A stretch of 64,000 nt of DNA from Bermanella sp051277445 (GTDB lineage: Bacteria > Pseudomonadota > Gammaproteobacteria > Pseudomonadales > Oceanobacteraceae): positions 1 to 64,000 of the forward strand of contig JBNMQC010000002.1 of NCBI GenBank assembly GCA_051277445.1. Reading direction: 5' to 3'. Positions 17,505 through 26,900 of this stretch are shown piece after piece (within the stretch, counting starts at the first letter, position 1; every line of letters begins with the position of its first letter). Both the position numbers and the translations under genes were made by a program. Below the pieces are notes generated by a model. That model had not been told where the DNA came from. It saw nothing but the letters and a program-made list of their open reading frames with translations, and made no database searches.

Positions 17505-19227
17505 GCATTTCAGTAAGGTCCGTGTTGGTGACTTGTTAATTGAGAAAGGCATCATTACTCAAGAGCAGTTAATGATGGCTCTTGATGAACAAAAGCGTTC
17601 AGGGCGTAAATTTGGTCGAGCCGTTATTGATTTGGGGTTTGTCAGTGAAGATGCACTGTTATTAGAGTTGTCTTCACATTTTGCTATGCCGTTTATTGAT
17701 ATCTCTCGCTTTCAATTCGACAGCAAAGTAACAAGGCGACTGCCTGAAAGCATTGCGCGACGCTATCGTGCGATTATATTAATGGAAGAAGAGGAACAAT
17801 ATTTTGTGGGTTTTATGGACCCATTGGATATTCTTGCGGTTGATGAAGTTAAACGAGCCCTGAAGAAAAAAATTATTCCTGCTTTTGTTAAAGAGCAAGA
17901 AGTACTTAATGCTATTGACCGAATTTATCGACGTACAGAGCAAATAGCTTCTATTGCCGGCGAGCTGGATGAGGAACTGGGCCAGAGTGATCTAGACCTT
18001 GATACCTTGTTAGCCGAATCAGATGCCAGTGAAGCCCCCGTTGTTCGTTTATTGCAAAATATATTTGAAGACGCGGTGCAAGTCAGTGCATCGGATATTC
18101 ACATTGAGCCCGACGAAGCGGTATTAAGGGTACGTTTAAGAATAGACGGGGAGTTACAAGAGCAGGTTATGAAAGAGCGGCGGGTGGTAAGTGCACTGGT
18201 GAGTCGCTTAAAAATCATGAGTGGATTAGATATCGCTGAAAAGCGTTTGCCACAAGATGGCCGATTTAATATTCGTATTTTAAATCGCAGTATTGATGTG
18301 CGTTTATCAACCTTGCCTACTCAATATGGTGAAGCGGTTGTAATGCGTTTGCTTGATCAAAGTCAGGGGCTGTTGAATATCAGCGCACTCGGTATGACGC
18401 CCACTATATTAAAACGCTTCAGAACGCTCATTACACGACCCCATGGCATGGTATTGGTAACCGGCCCCACTGGTAGTGGTAAGAGTACAACACTTTATGC
18501 GGCACTCAATTCTCTGAATGCTGAAAATAAAAAAATCATTACCGCTGAAGACCCTGTTGAATATCGTTTGCCACGCATCAATCAAGTACAAATCAATACC
18601 AAAATTGGTTTAACTTTCTCTAGAATTCTACGTACCGCATTACGTCAAGACCCAGATATTATTTTAATCGGTGAAATGCGAGATACCGATACCACAGAAA
18701 TCGCACTACGGGCCGCTATGACAGGTCATATGGTGTTATCCACATTACACACTAACGATGCTATCTCTACTGCCATGCGATTAATGGACATGGGTGCCGA
18801 TGCGTATCTTGTGGCTTCCAGCCTAAGAGCGGTAATCGGACAACGTTTAATTCGTAAGGTGTGCCAAAATTGTAAGTCTCCTTACCAACTATCACCACAA
18901 GAAAAAAGTTGGCTGATAGGCATTGGTACCGATGCTGAAAAACACACCTTTTATAAAGGCGAGGGCTGTCATCATTGTTCCAATACTGGGTATGTTGGTC
19001 GAACCGGTGTGTATGAGTTATTGGAACTTGATGATGAGATGCTTGATGCATTAAGACGAAACTATACGGGTTTATTCATTCGTTTGGCTAAAGCCAGTGA
19101 TTTATATTTACCTCTCTCTACCTGTGCATTAGAACTGGCCATTTTAGGTAAAACATCTATCAGTGAAGTATTCAAAGTGTCAGCCAGTTTAGATGATTCC
19201 GCACTCTCACTTGAAAGCTTGAGGTGA
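17497..19227 (+). CDS. mshE: MSHA pilus extension ATPase MshE with cyclic-di-GMP binding domain
   Basis: 576 residues from ATG 17497. The N-terminal MshEN domain holds two 24-residue motifs, R9-Q32 (RVGDLLIEKG ...) and K38-H61 (KFGRAVIDLG ...), separated by 5 residues, the arrangement that binds cyclic-di-GMP in Vibrio cholerae MshE. Then comes a GspE/PilB-type ATPase: Walker A GPTGSGKST, TAEDPVEYRL, Walker B ILIGEMRD and a Cys-rich zinc motif CQNC ... CHHC. It powers pilin polymerisation. It lies 3 bases before mshG. Confidence 0.95.
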   Translation: MSEHFSKVRVGDLLIEKGIITQEQLMMALDEQKRSGRKFGRAVIDLGFVSEDALLLELSSHFAMPFIDISRFQFDSKVTRRLPESIARRYRAIILMEEEEQYFVGFMDPLDILAVDEVKRALKKKIIPAFVKEQEVLNAIDRIYRRTEQIASIAGELDEELGQSDLDLDTLLAESDASEAPVVRLLQNIFEDAVQVSASDIHIEPDEAVLRVRLRIDGELQEQVMKERRVVSALVSRLKIMSGLDIAEKRLPQDGRFNIRILNRSIDVRLSTLPTQYGEAVVMRLLDQSQGLLNISALGMTPTILKRFRTLITRPHGMVLVTGPTGSGKSTTLYAALNSLNAENKKIITAEDPVEYRLPRINQVQINTKIGLTFSRILRTALRQDPDIILIGEMRDTDTTEIALRAAMTGHMVLSTLHTNDAISTAMRLMDMGADAYLVASSLRAVIGQRLIRKVCQNCKSPYQLSPQEKSWLIGIGTDAEKHTFYKGEGCHHCSNTGYVGRTGVYELLELDDEMLDALRRNYTGLFIRLAKASDLYLPLSTCALELAILGKTSISEVFKVSASLDDSALSLESLR

Positions 19228-19230
19228 TGA

Positions 19231-20451
19231 ATGCCCTTATATGCATATAAAGCCAGAGATAAGCGAGGTGAGCTTCATCGCGGCGAGCAAGAGGCCAATC
19301 AAAAATCAACTGTTGCAGCGCGTTTAATTGAAGACCGCTTAGTGCCGGTCTCCATTGAGGAAATCACACCTTCTATAAAACTAGAAGATGTTTTAAAACA
19401 GTACTTACCTAAAAAATCTATTCCACTCGATGACATGGTGTTGTTTTGTCGGCAGATGCATGCCTTAACCAAAAGCGGTATCCCAATTATGCGTGCGGTG
19501 TTTGGTTTGTCTGAAACCAGCAATAATGAAGCGTTAAAAGAAATATTATCGGACGTGGGTAATGCGTTGAGTCGAGGCAATACACTAAGCCAAGCTTTGC
19601 ATAATCATGAACATTATTTCAGCCCTATTTTTATTAGCATGGTACATGTAGGTGAAAGCACAGGTAACTTAGATCAAGCATTTTCACAATTGGTCAATTA
19701 TCTTGAGATGATTCGAGACACAAAGAAAAAAGTATCCACCGCATTGAGATACCCTACCATGGTTATTGTTGCCATTATCATCGCAGTTGTGGTTGTGAAT
19801 GTGTTTGTAATACCGAGTTTTGCAAAGGTGTTTGATAAATTCGGAAGCGACCTTCCTTTTGCCACTCAGGTTTTATTAGGGACATCCAATTTTTTTATTG
19901 AATATTGGTGGCTCATGTTGCTGATGACCATTGCCACAGTTGCGGGTGTGATTCAGTATCTAAAAACAGAACAGGGTGCATTGCGTTGGGATCGACTTAA
20001 GTTGCGGTTGCCCATTATTGGTGGGTTATTGAATCGTATTTGCCTATCTCGTTTTACGCGTACATTCTCAATGTTATTTGCCTCAGGGGTGCCAATTTTA
20101 CAAGCCATTGATGTGAGTGCTGAAGCTATTGGAAATTTGCACATAGAGAAAAATGTGAGAGAGATGCGTTCGGGGATTGAACGTGGCGAGTCCCTGTCTC
20201 GAACAGCCAATAGTTCGGGCATGTTTACACCCCTTATTCTTCAAATGATTGCAGTAGGTGAAGAAAGTGGTGCATTAGATACGTTACTGCATGATGTAAG
20301 CGAATTTTATGATGAGGAAACAGATTTTCAGGTACAACGTTTAAGCGGTGCCATTGAGCCCATCATGCTTTTTTTCATGGGCATTATGATCCTGGTTTTG
20401 GCGCTTGGTATTTTCTTACCTTTATGGGATTTAAGTGCAAGTGCACGGTGA
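19231..20451 (+). CDS. mshG: MSHA platform protein MshG (PilC/GspF-like)
   Basis: 406 residues with two GspF domains, each followed by membrane helices (about 172-196, 225-243 and 375-397). The N-terminal MPLYAYKARDKRGE and repeated VGESTGNLDQAF / VGEESGALDTLL motifs are typical of the inner-membrane platform that the motor ATPase turns. The gene that follows in Vibrio, mshF, is absent: mshB starts 5 bases after the mshG stop. Confidence 0.94.
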   Translation: MPLYAYKARDKRGELHRGEQEANQKSTVAARLIEDRLVPVSIEEITPSIKLEDVLKQYLPKKSIPLDDMVLFCRQMHALTKSGIPIMRAVFGLSETSNNEALKEILSDVGNALSRGNTLSQALHNHEHYFSPIFISMVHVGESTGNLDQAFSQLVNYLEMIRDTKKKVSTALRYPTMVIVAIIIAVVVVNVFVIPSFAKVFDKFGSDLPFATQVLLGTSNFFIEYWWLMLLMTIATVAGVIQYLKTEQGALRWDRLKLRLPIIGGLLNRICLSRFTRTFSMLFASGVPILQAIDVSAEAIGNLHIEKNVREMRSGIERGESLSRTANSSGMFTPLILQMIAVGEESGALDTLLHDVSEFYDEETDFQVQRLSGAIEPIMLFFMGIMILVLALGIFLPLWDLSASAR

Positions 20452-20455
20452 GGCT

Positions 20456-20992
20456 ATGAATCGTATTAACAACCGTTTGAATGGGCAGGGTTTCACGCTC
20501 ATTGAATTAGTGATGGTGATTGCGTTACTGGCTATTTTAGCGGTGGTGGCGTTACCACGAATGATGGACAACTATGATGATGCTCACTACAGCAGTGTGG
20601 CGGCCACAGGAGGCGCCTTATCCAGTGCCGTCATGCTTGTGCGCGGTCAGTGGGTATCAAATGGAGCTAAAGGCGAAGTGGATGTAGTGAGGGGATATGG
20701 CAAAAACGACATCGCCACCACATTAGCAGGTTGGCCAAGCGATGCTCAGCTAGGGGTTAATTCTAATCACAATCCTAACCTAGCTGGGGATGCACAACGG
20801 TGCGTTCGTATTTGGGAGTCCCTTTTGGTCAGTAACGGCATCAAAGTGTCCAGCACGCCAGCGGATGAAGTCCACTATTTGGCAACGGCATCCCAGTTAA
20901 GCCTATGTACATTTACTTATCAATTAAATAGCTTTAATAGCCGAATAGAATATGACTTAAGCACGGGATCGGTACTTACAGTTTTGAAATAA
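20456..20992 (+). CDS. mshB: MSHA minor pilin MshB
   Basis: 178 residues. Type IV prepilin leader MNRINNRLNGQG cleaved before FTLIELVMVIALLAILAVVA, with Glu at mature position 5. A Cys pair (about 118 and 149) may form a disulfide. ATG 20456 gives the correct short leader; a longer upstream start would run into mshG. The place before mshA fits MshB. Confidence 0.85.
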   Translation: MNRINNRLNGQGFTLIELVMVIALLAILAVVALPRMMDNYDDAHYSSVAATGGALSSAVMLVRGQWVSNGAKGEVDVVRGYGKNDIATTLAGWPSDAQLGVNSNHNPNLAGDAQRCVRIWESLLVSNGIKVSSTPADEVHYLATASQLSLCTFTYQLNSFNSRIEYDLSTGSVLTVLK

Positions 20993-21067
20993 AAAATATC
21001 AACTACACTGAATAATGTCATGAAGGAAATCAGGTTAACCACCTAATAGATGTTAACGGAGAGCAGT

Positions 21068-21571
21068 ATGAATCAAACCATCAAACCATTAGGTAATGTG
21101 AAATTTCAATCGGGATTTACCCTAATTGAATTGATTATGGTCATCGTCATATTAGGTATTTTAAGTGCCTTTGCGTTGCCTAAATTTGCGGATTTTTCCG
21201 ATGATGCAGAAGCATCCAGTTTAGAAGGTGCTCGCGGAGCAGTAAGGTCGGCATCGGCTATTACACATGCCGCTTGCTTGGCTGATTCAAGTTGTAATGC
21301 ATCCGGTGCTGCGTCGAGTGTCGTAATTGAAGGTGCCACCGTTACCATGGTTTATGGTTACCCTGATAAAGCCGGTATTCAATTAGCCGCAGAGCTTGAT
21401 GGTTATACGATTACAGCGGGTGCAGCGACTGACCCATTAATTATTGCTGTAGAGGGCGACGGTACACCTTGTTTTACTTACACAATTGCGTCTATTTCTG
21501 GTACAACAATCACAGCTCCAGTAATCAGTGCCCCATTAACCTATGACAGTACAGCAGGGACCTGCAGCTGA
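21068..21571 (+). CDS. mshA: MSHA major pilin MshA
   Basis: 167 residues. Prepilin leader ends in FQSG, then FTLIELIMVIVILGILSAFA with Glu at mature position 5. The globular part has two Cys pairs (ACLADSSC and the C-terminal CFTY ... GTC pair). ATG 21068 is 7 bases after GGAG. It is the only gene of the operon core with a sizeable upstream gap (75 bases), so it may have its own promoter, as expected for an abundant subunit. The order B-A-C-D supports the assignment. Confidence 0.88.
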   Translation: MNQTIKPLGNVKFQSGFTLIELIMVIVILGILSAFALPKFADFSDDAEASSLEGARGAVRSASAITHAACLADSSCNASGAASSVVIEGATVTMVYGYPDKAGIQLAAELDGYTITAGAATDPLIIAVEGDGTPCFTYTIASISGTTITAPVISAPLTYDSTAGTCS

Positions 21572-21580
21572 TACCGTGTT

Positions 21581-22093
21581 ATGACTTCAGCAAAAGGCTT
21601 TACGTTAATTGAGCTAATTGTTGTGATTATTTTACTCTCCGTTCTAGGTGCAGTGGGTATTGGTTTATTCTCTGCACCGTCGCAATATGCGGTGAAATTA
21701 GCCGCGGACCAATGGCTTTCACAATTTCGGTTTGCTCAGCGATTAGCATTTTTAAAGCAAAGTGCCAGCGAGCCGATTGCTTTGGTCGTGAACCAAACAA
21801 GCAATAGTTGGACGGTTGCGGTACGGCAGGGCACATCAATATTGAATACGTTTAATATTGATTATGATTCGGTGAGTATCCGATCCTCTTCTTCTGATTT
21901 CAGTAGTGCGTGCAGTGCTTTACCGGCAATGGTGTTCCCAGCGACCTTTTATTTTGATGGCTATGGCAATGCAGTGGATGCAAGCCGAACACAACTTAGT
22001 ATCAATCAGCGTATTTGTTTAATTGCCTCTAATACCGTTGAATTGTGCATCAGTCCAAGTGGTTATGCGTATGAAGGATCGTGCTTACCCTAA
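21581..22093 (+). CDS. mshC: MSHA minor pilin MshC
   Basis: 170 residues. Very short leader MTSAKG followed by FTLIELIVVIILLSVLGAVG with Glu at mature position 5. The globular domain has several Cys (about 108, 146, 160, 168). It starts 9 bases after mshA and overlaps mshD. It is assigned by position and by the GspH/FimT-like early hydrophobic helix; minor pilins of this type prime assembly at the pilus tip. Confidence 0.83.
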   Translation: MTSAKGFTLIELIVVIILLSVLGAVGIGLFSAPSQYAVKLAADQWLSQFRFAQRLAFLKQSASEPIALVVNQTSNSWTVAVRQGTSILNTFNIDYDSVSIRSSSSDFSSACSALPAMVFPATFYFDGYGNAVDASRTQLSINQRICLIASNTVELCISPSGYAYEGSCLP

Positions 22094-22601
22094 GCGTATC
22101 GGCGCTCATCAATCCGGTGTCACGTTGGTTGAATTAATCATTACCATTGTGGTGCTTGGCATTGCATTATCAGCCTTGGTATCCGCGTTAAGCGAAGGGG
22201 TCTCCCAAAGTGCCACGCCTTTATGGGAAGGCAAAGCTTTGGAGTTACAGCAAGCTTACCTTGATGAAATACTGGCGATGCAGTTCGATGATGCTACACC
22301 TGTCGGTGGTGGTGAAGTGGATGGGGCCAATACACCTTGCACCCTAACCAATGAAGGTCAAAGTCGTTATCAGTTTGATGATGTGGATGACTATCATAAT
22401 CTAACGGATACCCCGCCTGTTTTAATTGAATCCAGTATCGATATGTCTCAATACGCGCAATATTCTGTCCGTGTACAGGTGGCCTGTGCGGGCAGTGAGC
22501 TTGGGTTATCAGAAAATCGCCTTGCGAAACGTATTTTAGTTACGGTGATTGCTCCGGGTGGTCAATCACGTAATGTTGCTGTGTATAAGGGCAATTTTTA
22601 A
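22071..22601 (+). CDS. mshD: MSHA minor pilin MshD
   Basis: About 176 residues. Leader MKDRAYPKRIGAHQSG then VTLVELIITIVVLGIALSAL, so the mature N-terminus would be Val, with Glu at position 5. ATG 22071 has AAGTGG 8 bases upstream; ATG 22065 is an alternative. It overlaps mshC by 23 bases. GspI/PilV-like in pattern. Confidence 0.83.
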   Translation: MKDRAYPKRIGAHQSGVTLVELIITIVVLGIALSALVSALSEGVSQSATPLWEGKALELQQAYLDEILAMQFDDATPVGGGEVDGANTPCTLTNEGQSRYQFDDVDDYHNLTDTPPVLIESSIDMSQYAQYSVRVQVACAGSELGLSENRLAKRILVTVIAPGGQSRNVAVYKGNF

Positions 22602-22602
22602 T

Positions 22603-23472
22603 ATGTCTAAGGTGATGAGGTTAATCGGTTCAGCCTCAATAGGGCGGCATCGTCCCAGATTATTGAGGTTGTCTGGGTTTACTTTAATCGAAATCATTAT
22701 CGTCATTGTCATTCTATCCGTGTTGTCCATCGGCAGTGTGCAATTTATTAGTTTTAGTGCGCAAGGTTATGTGGATACGGCAAGGCGCAGTGTGTTGGCG
22801 TCCACTGCCACCATCGTTAACGAAAAGATCAGTCGGTTAATTCGTGAATCCTTGCCCGGCAGCATAAGAGTCAATAGCACTCAATCATGTATCGAGTTTA
22901 TTCCTGTGCTGGGTGCCACGTCTTATATTGATGCGCCCTTTGATACTACCAGTACCAATGTTACTGCCGTAAATGTGAATACTTTGCTACGAAGCAATGG
23001 TCGACTTGCCATTTATCCAGTGGTGTCGGATGTAAATCAACTTTACAGTCTTTCTGGTATTCAAGGTTATATCAGCACTGAAACCGTCAGTTCCGTGGTG
23101 ACAGGCAATGAGGTGACCTTTACTTTTAATGGCGGCGCAAGTTTTCGCTTTGAGCGTCGATCGCCTCAAAAACGCTTGTACATAGTTGATGAGCCTAATG
23201 CGTTTTGCCAAGTAGGCACACAGCTTTTTTATTATCAAAATTATGGATTCGTTGGTGATATATCTAATTTACCAACGCGCTTGCCCTCATCGATTAATGA
23301 ACGGCTCCTCGTTGCGGATCAACTGTCCCCCGGTTCATTGCGGTTTCAGTATTTACCTTCATCTCTTAGGCGTAATGCCATTGTTAGTTATGAACTAGAG
23401 CTGCAAGGTGCGTCTAATCAGACGGAAATATTCGCTATCAATCAAGAGGTACAAGTTCGAAATGTGCCTTAA
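22603..23472 (+). CDS. mshO: MSHA minor pilin-like protein MshO
   Basis: About 289 residues. Long basic leader (MSKVMRLIGSASIGRHRPRL ... RLSG) then FTLIEIIIVIVILSVLSIG with Glu at mature position 5; the large globular domain has the GspJ/PilW-type size. It starts a base after the mshD stop and overlaps mshP by 11 bases. The leader of about 39 residues is long for a prepilin; no later start keeps the cleavage site with a basic leader. Confidence 0.85.
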   Translation: MSKVMRLIGSASIGRHRPRLLRLSGFTLIEIIIVIVILSVLSIGSVQFISFSAQGYVDTARRSVLASTATIVNEKISRLIRESLPGSIRVNSTQSCIEFIPVLGATSYIDAPFDTTSTNVTAVNVNTLLRSNGRLAIYPVVSDVNQLYSLSGIQGYISTETVSSVVTGNEVTFTFNGGASFRFERRSPQKRLYIVDEPNAFCQVGTQLFYYQNYGFVGDISNLPTRLPSSINERLLVADQLSPGSLRFQYLPSSLRRNAIVSYELELQGASNQTEIFAINQEVQVRNVP

Positions 23473-23905
23473 TAAAAAATCAATGCATCGTCATAAATGC
23501 ACGTTTAAATACTGTTCCTCTCAAAAGGGTTTAGGGCTGCCTTCAGCGCTTTTTTTAATTCTAATTATGATTTTAATTGTTGCAGCAATTAATCAACTAA
23601 ATGAAATGAGTGCCGCCGCTTATGGTCGAGAGTGGTTGGGTATGCGCGCCTTTTATGCGGCTGAAACCGGAGCGCAACTATCAGCGGTTTACCAGCTAAC
23701 GGGCGAAGCATCCCCCACTTGTACTAGTACGTTCATTAATAACTTGAATTTAACCACTGCAGGTTTGAGTGAATGCCGGGTGAGTGTTGCTTGCGAACAA
23801 ATGTTAGTACGTGCAAAGCCATATTTCACACTAACCAGCACGGGAGTATGTGGCAGTGGCGTTGATGCAGCCACTCGCGCCATCCAAATAAGGTTAGCGC
23901 CATGA
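23462..23905 (+). CDS. mshP: MSHA pilus protein MshP (PilX/GspK-like)
   Basis: 147 residues. The leader ends in SQKG, followed by LGLPSALFLILIMILIVAA. Unlike the other pilins it lacks Glu at mature position 5, as in tip-capping GspK-type subunits. Then MRAFYAAETGAQL, a motif shared with PilX-type proteins, and three Cys in the C-terminal half. It overlaps mshO by 11 bases and mshQ by 4. Confidence 0.85.
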   Translation: MCLNKKSMHRHKCTFKYCSSQKGLGLPSALFLILIMILIVAAINQLNEMSAAAYGREWLGMRAFYAAETGAQLSAVYQLTGEASPTCTSTFINNLNLTTAGLSECRVSVACEQMLVRAKPYFTLTSTGVCGSGVDAATRAIQIRLAP

Positions 23906-26900
23906 GATTTTCACAGATCATCATCTTGCTACTTTTATCGAACCTATCAATAGCCGATGTGTTTTTGGATAACTTTTCTTCAACCAGTTATAGCAATCAG
24001 GATGGGGATCAGTTGTGGTCTGGTGATTGGATAGAAACCGGTGACGACGGGTCGCCGTCTTTTTTTGCACCGGGCAGTAATATCAGTATTTTTGCGGGTA
24101 GTTTAATTTTAAGCGGTGGTAACAACTTTATAGAAAGGCGATTAAACCTAGCGGGTTATACTCAAGCGACCTTGGAATTTGATTATCAAGAGTTGGGTTT
24201 CGATAATAATGGTGATCGTATTGATATTTATGCGTCTTCTGGTGCGTCATGGGTACGGGTTGGACGATTAAGAGGTGCGGATGTAGATACAGGTCGTTTT
24301 AGTGTGGACATTAGTGCGTATATTTCGAATAACACCGGTATTCAGCTGCGCACCTCAGGTGGCTTGGGAGACAATGATTTATTTTTAATAGACTACATAA
24401 GAGTGGACGCGTCACCTAATCGAAGTAATCAACATATTAGTATTAGCCATGATGGTAGCGCTGTAAGTTGTGTGGCGGAAACTATTACCTTTTCGATTCA
24501 TGATAATTTAGATCAGTTGATTCCAACTTATACCGGCCAGATTACTGTCTCCGCACGTCAAGTTGTCACCGGACTTACGAGTGGTAGTTGGGCGCTCGCC
24601 AGCGCCGCAAACCCAGCCAGCTTTATCGATAATGGTGATGGTACGTTTAGTTATACTTTGACCGCCGCCGATAACGGCCGCTTTATAATGCAGTATGTTT
24701 TTAAACAAGAGGGCGTCATCAATTTTGATGCGGTATCCGGTTCGTTGACGGAATTTCCCACCGAAGACCCTGATCTTACATTTGCCGCGACATTTTTGAG
24801 TGAAGGTAACTTTAGAGATGAATTTTCAGAAGTGGGTAGCAATTATCGAGATCGGTTTGATAGCGTGAGTTACAGCAATAATGACGGCGCTTTATCTTGG
24901 ACCAGTAATTGGATTGAAACCGATCGTATCGCTGGGGGCAGTCCTTCAACAGGGGATGTGAGAATTACAGGAGGCCGCCTTGAGTTAACCGGTAACAACA
25001 CCTCCTTTCCCAATTTAATTCAAAGTGCCATACAAAGGGAAGCCGATCTATCCGCCGCTTCGACGGCGACATTGCGATTTTCAATGCGCAGTACGTCTGT
25101 TGAGGCGAACGATGTGGCGTCGGTATCCGTTTCTTCAAATGGTGGTGCCAGTTGGACTGTGCTGGCCACTTACACAGATGACATCAGTAATTTTCAGCCG
25201 TTTAGTTTTGATATTACACCGTATATCTCCAGTAACACACGCATCCGATTTCGCATAGAAGATCAGAGTGGCTCAACTTGTTGCTTTGGTCCGGCAGATG
25301 AAATTTTACAAGTTGAAGATATTCAGATTATTACAAACCCTTCCGGAAGTTATAGTAATAACGACGGCACACTTAATTTTTCGGGATCTTGGATCGAGAG
25401 CGATGGCACTGGCCCAAGTAACGGGCCGGTGAGTATTTATTATGATGCCTTATATTTATATGGCACGAACACTCAGGTTACCAGTTTGAGTCGGGCAATG
25501 AATTTGTCACCCTATGATGATGCACTTCTGACATTCGATTACGCCGCCATTGGTAATGTAGATCCTGAAGATCAGGTTGAACTGCAAGTGAATGATGGTA
25601 GCGGTTGGACGGTGTTGCAAACCATTACAGGCAGTGTGTCCGGTTCGAGTAGTATTAATTTGCGTGAATATATTTCCAGTAATACCCAAATACGGTTTGT
25701 GATTGATGACCCTAGTATTGGTGGTAATTGTTGTTATAACAATAATGAAGAAGTTTTTAGAATAGACAATGTGAACGTGGAAGTCTTTCAGATTTCTACT
25801 TGCAAAGGCGCGGATCATTTTTCGATTATCCATAGTGGCTCAGGTGTCAATTGCGAAGCTGAGCAGGTAACCATAGTTGCAAAAGATTCGGCGGGTAACC
25901 AGATTACAGATTATGACGGCGAAATTGATTTAAGTACTTCGTCTGCACACGGTGATTGGAGCCTAAATACAGGTTCTGGTGTTTTTTCTGCCATAGGCAG
26001 TGATGCGGGTTCGGCTGCATATGCGTTTTCAGCGTTGGATAATGGCGCAGTGGTCATGAATTATTTAAATACTCATGTTGAGACCTTGAGTATCAATGTT
26101 GAAGACGACCTAGGCGTCACCGAGACAAGTAATGGCGCCACCGCCTTAGATGATCCCGATATCAGTTTTGCACGATCCGGCTTTAAATTTATATACGCAA
26201 CCGGTAGCGCCCCAGCAACTGAAACGATTCCTGTACATACGTCAGGTCGACGTTTGAATCAATCCTATACCTATGAGCCTTTAAAAATACGAGCCATTAC
26301 CACCGATTTAGATACGGGTGTGTGCACCAGTTTATTTACGGGTAATCAGACCATTGACTTAGCATTGCAATGTAATAACCCAAGTACATGTAATGTAAGT
26401 GGCACATCGCAATTCACCATTGACGGTAATAATCTTGCGAAAAATCCTAACGCTGGGGTCACGGCCTACACTCCTATCACCTTAAACTTTTCTAGCAACA
26501 GTACGGCTGACTTACCCAATAGTGTCTACAGTGATGCCGGAGCCGTTTCTTTATATGCACGGTTATTGCAGGCAGGCGAAGCGATTGTTGGCAGTAGCCA
26601 AGTGATGGAATTCACCCCCGCAGGATTTTGCACGACCACAAGCGAAGCCGATTTTGCGTGTAGTGGACCAGATTATTGGGACTGTAGTCGCTTCAAACAA
26701 GCAGGTGAAAATTTCGCTGTTAGTGTGACGGCGCAAGGCTGGCGGGCGGATGGCGATGGGGATTTTTGCGATAACAACTTCTTACTACCAAGCTTCCAAA
26801 ACAGCGTCAGCTTATCCAATAAACTTATATCACCAAGTGCGGGTGATGCTGGAGCATTATCTTTGAATACAGTTTCATTGATCTCTGGGCGTTTTGATGG

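Noticed and set aside
20452..20455. Missing mshF hidden in another frame
   Set aside because: Only 4 bases separate mshG and mshB, so there is no room for it.
20993..21067. Sigma-54 promoter before mshA
   Set aside because: No GG-N10-GC with flanking consensus could be found; only a Shine-Dalgarno and an imperfect GTTAAC repeat are present.
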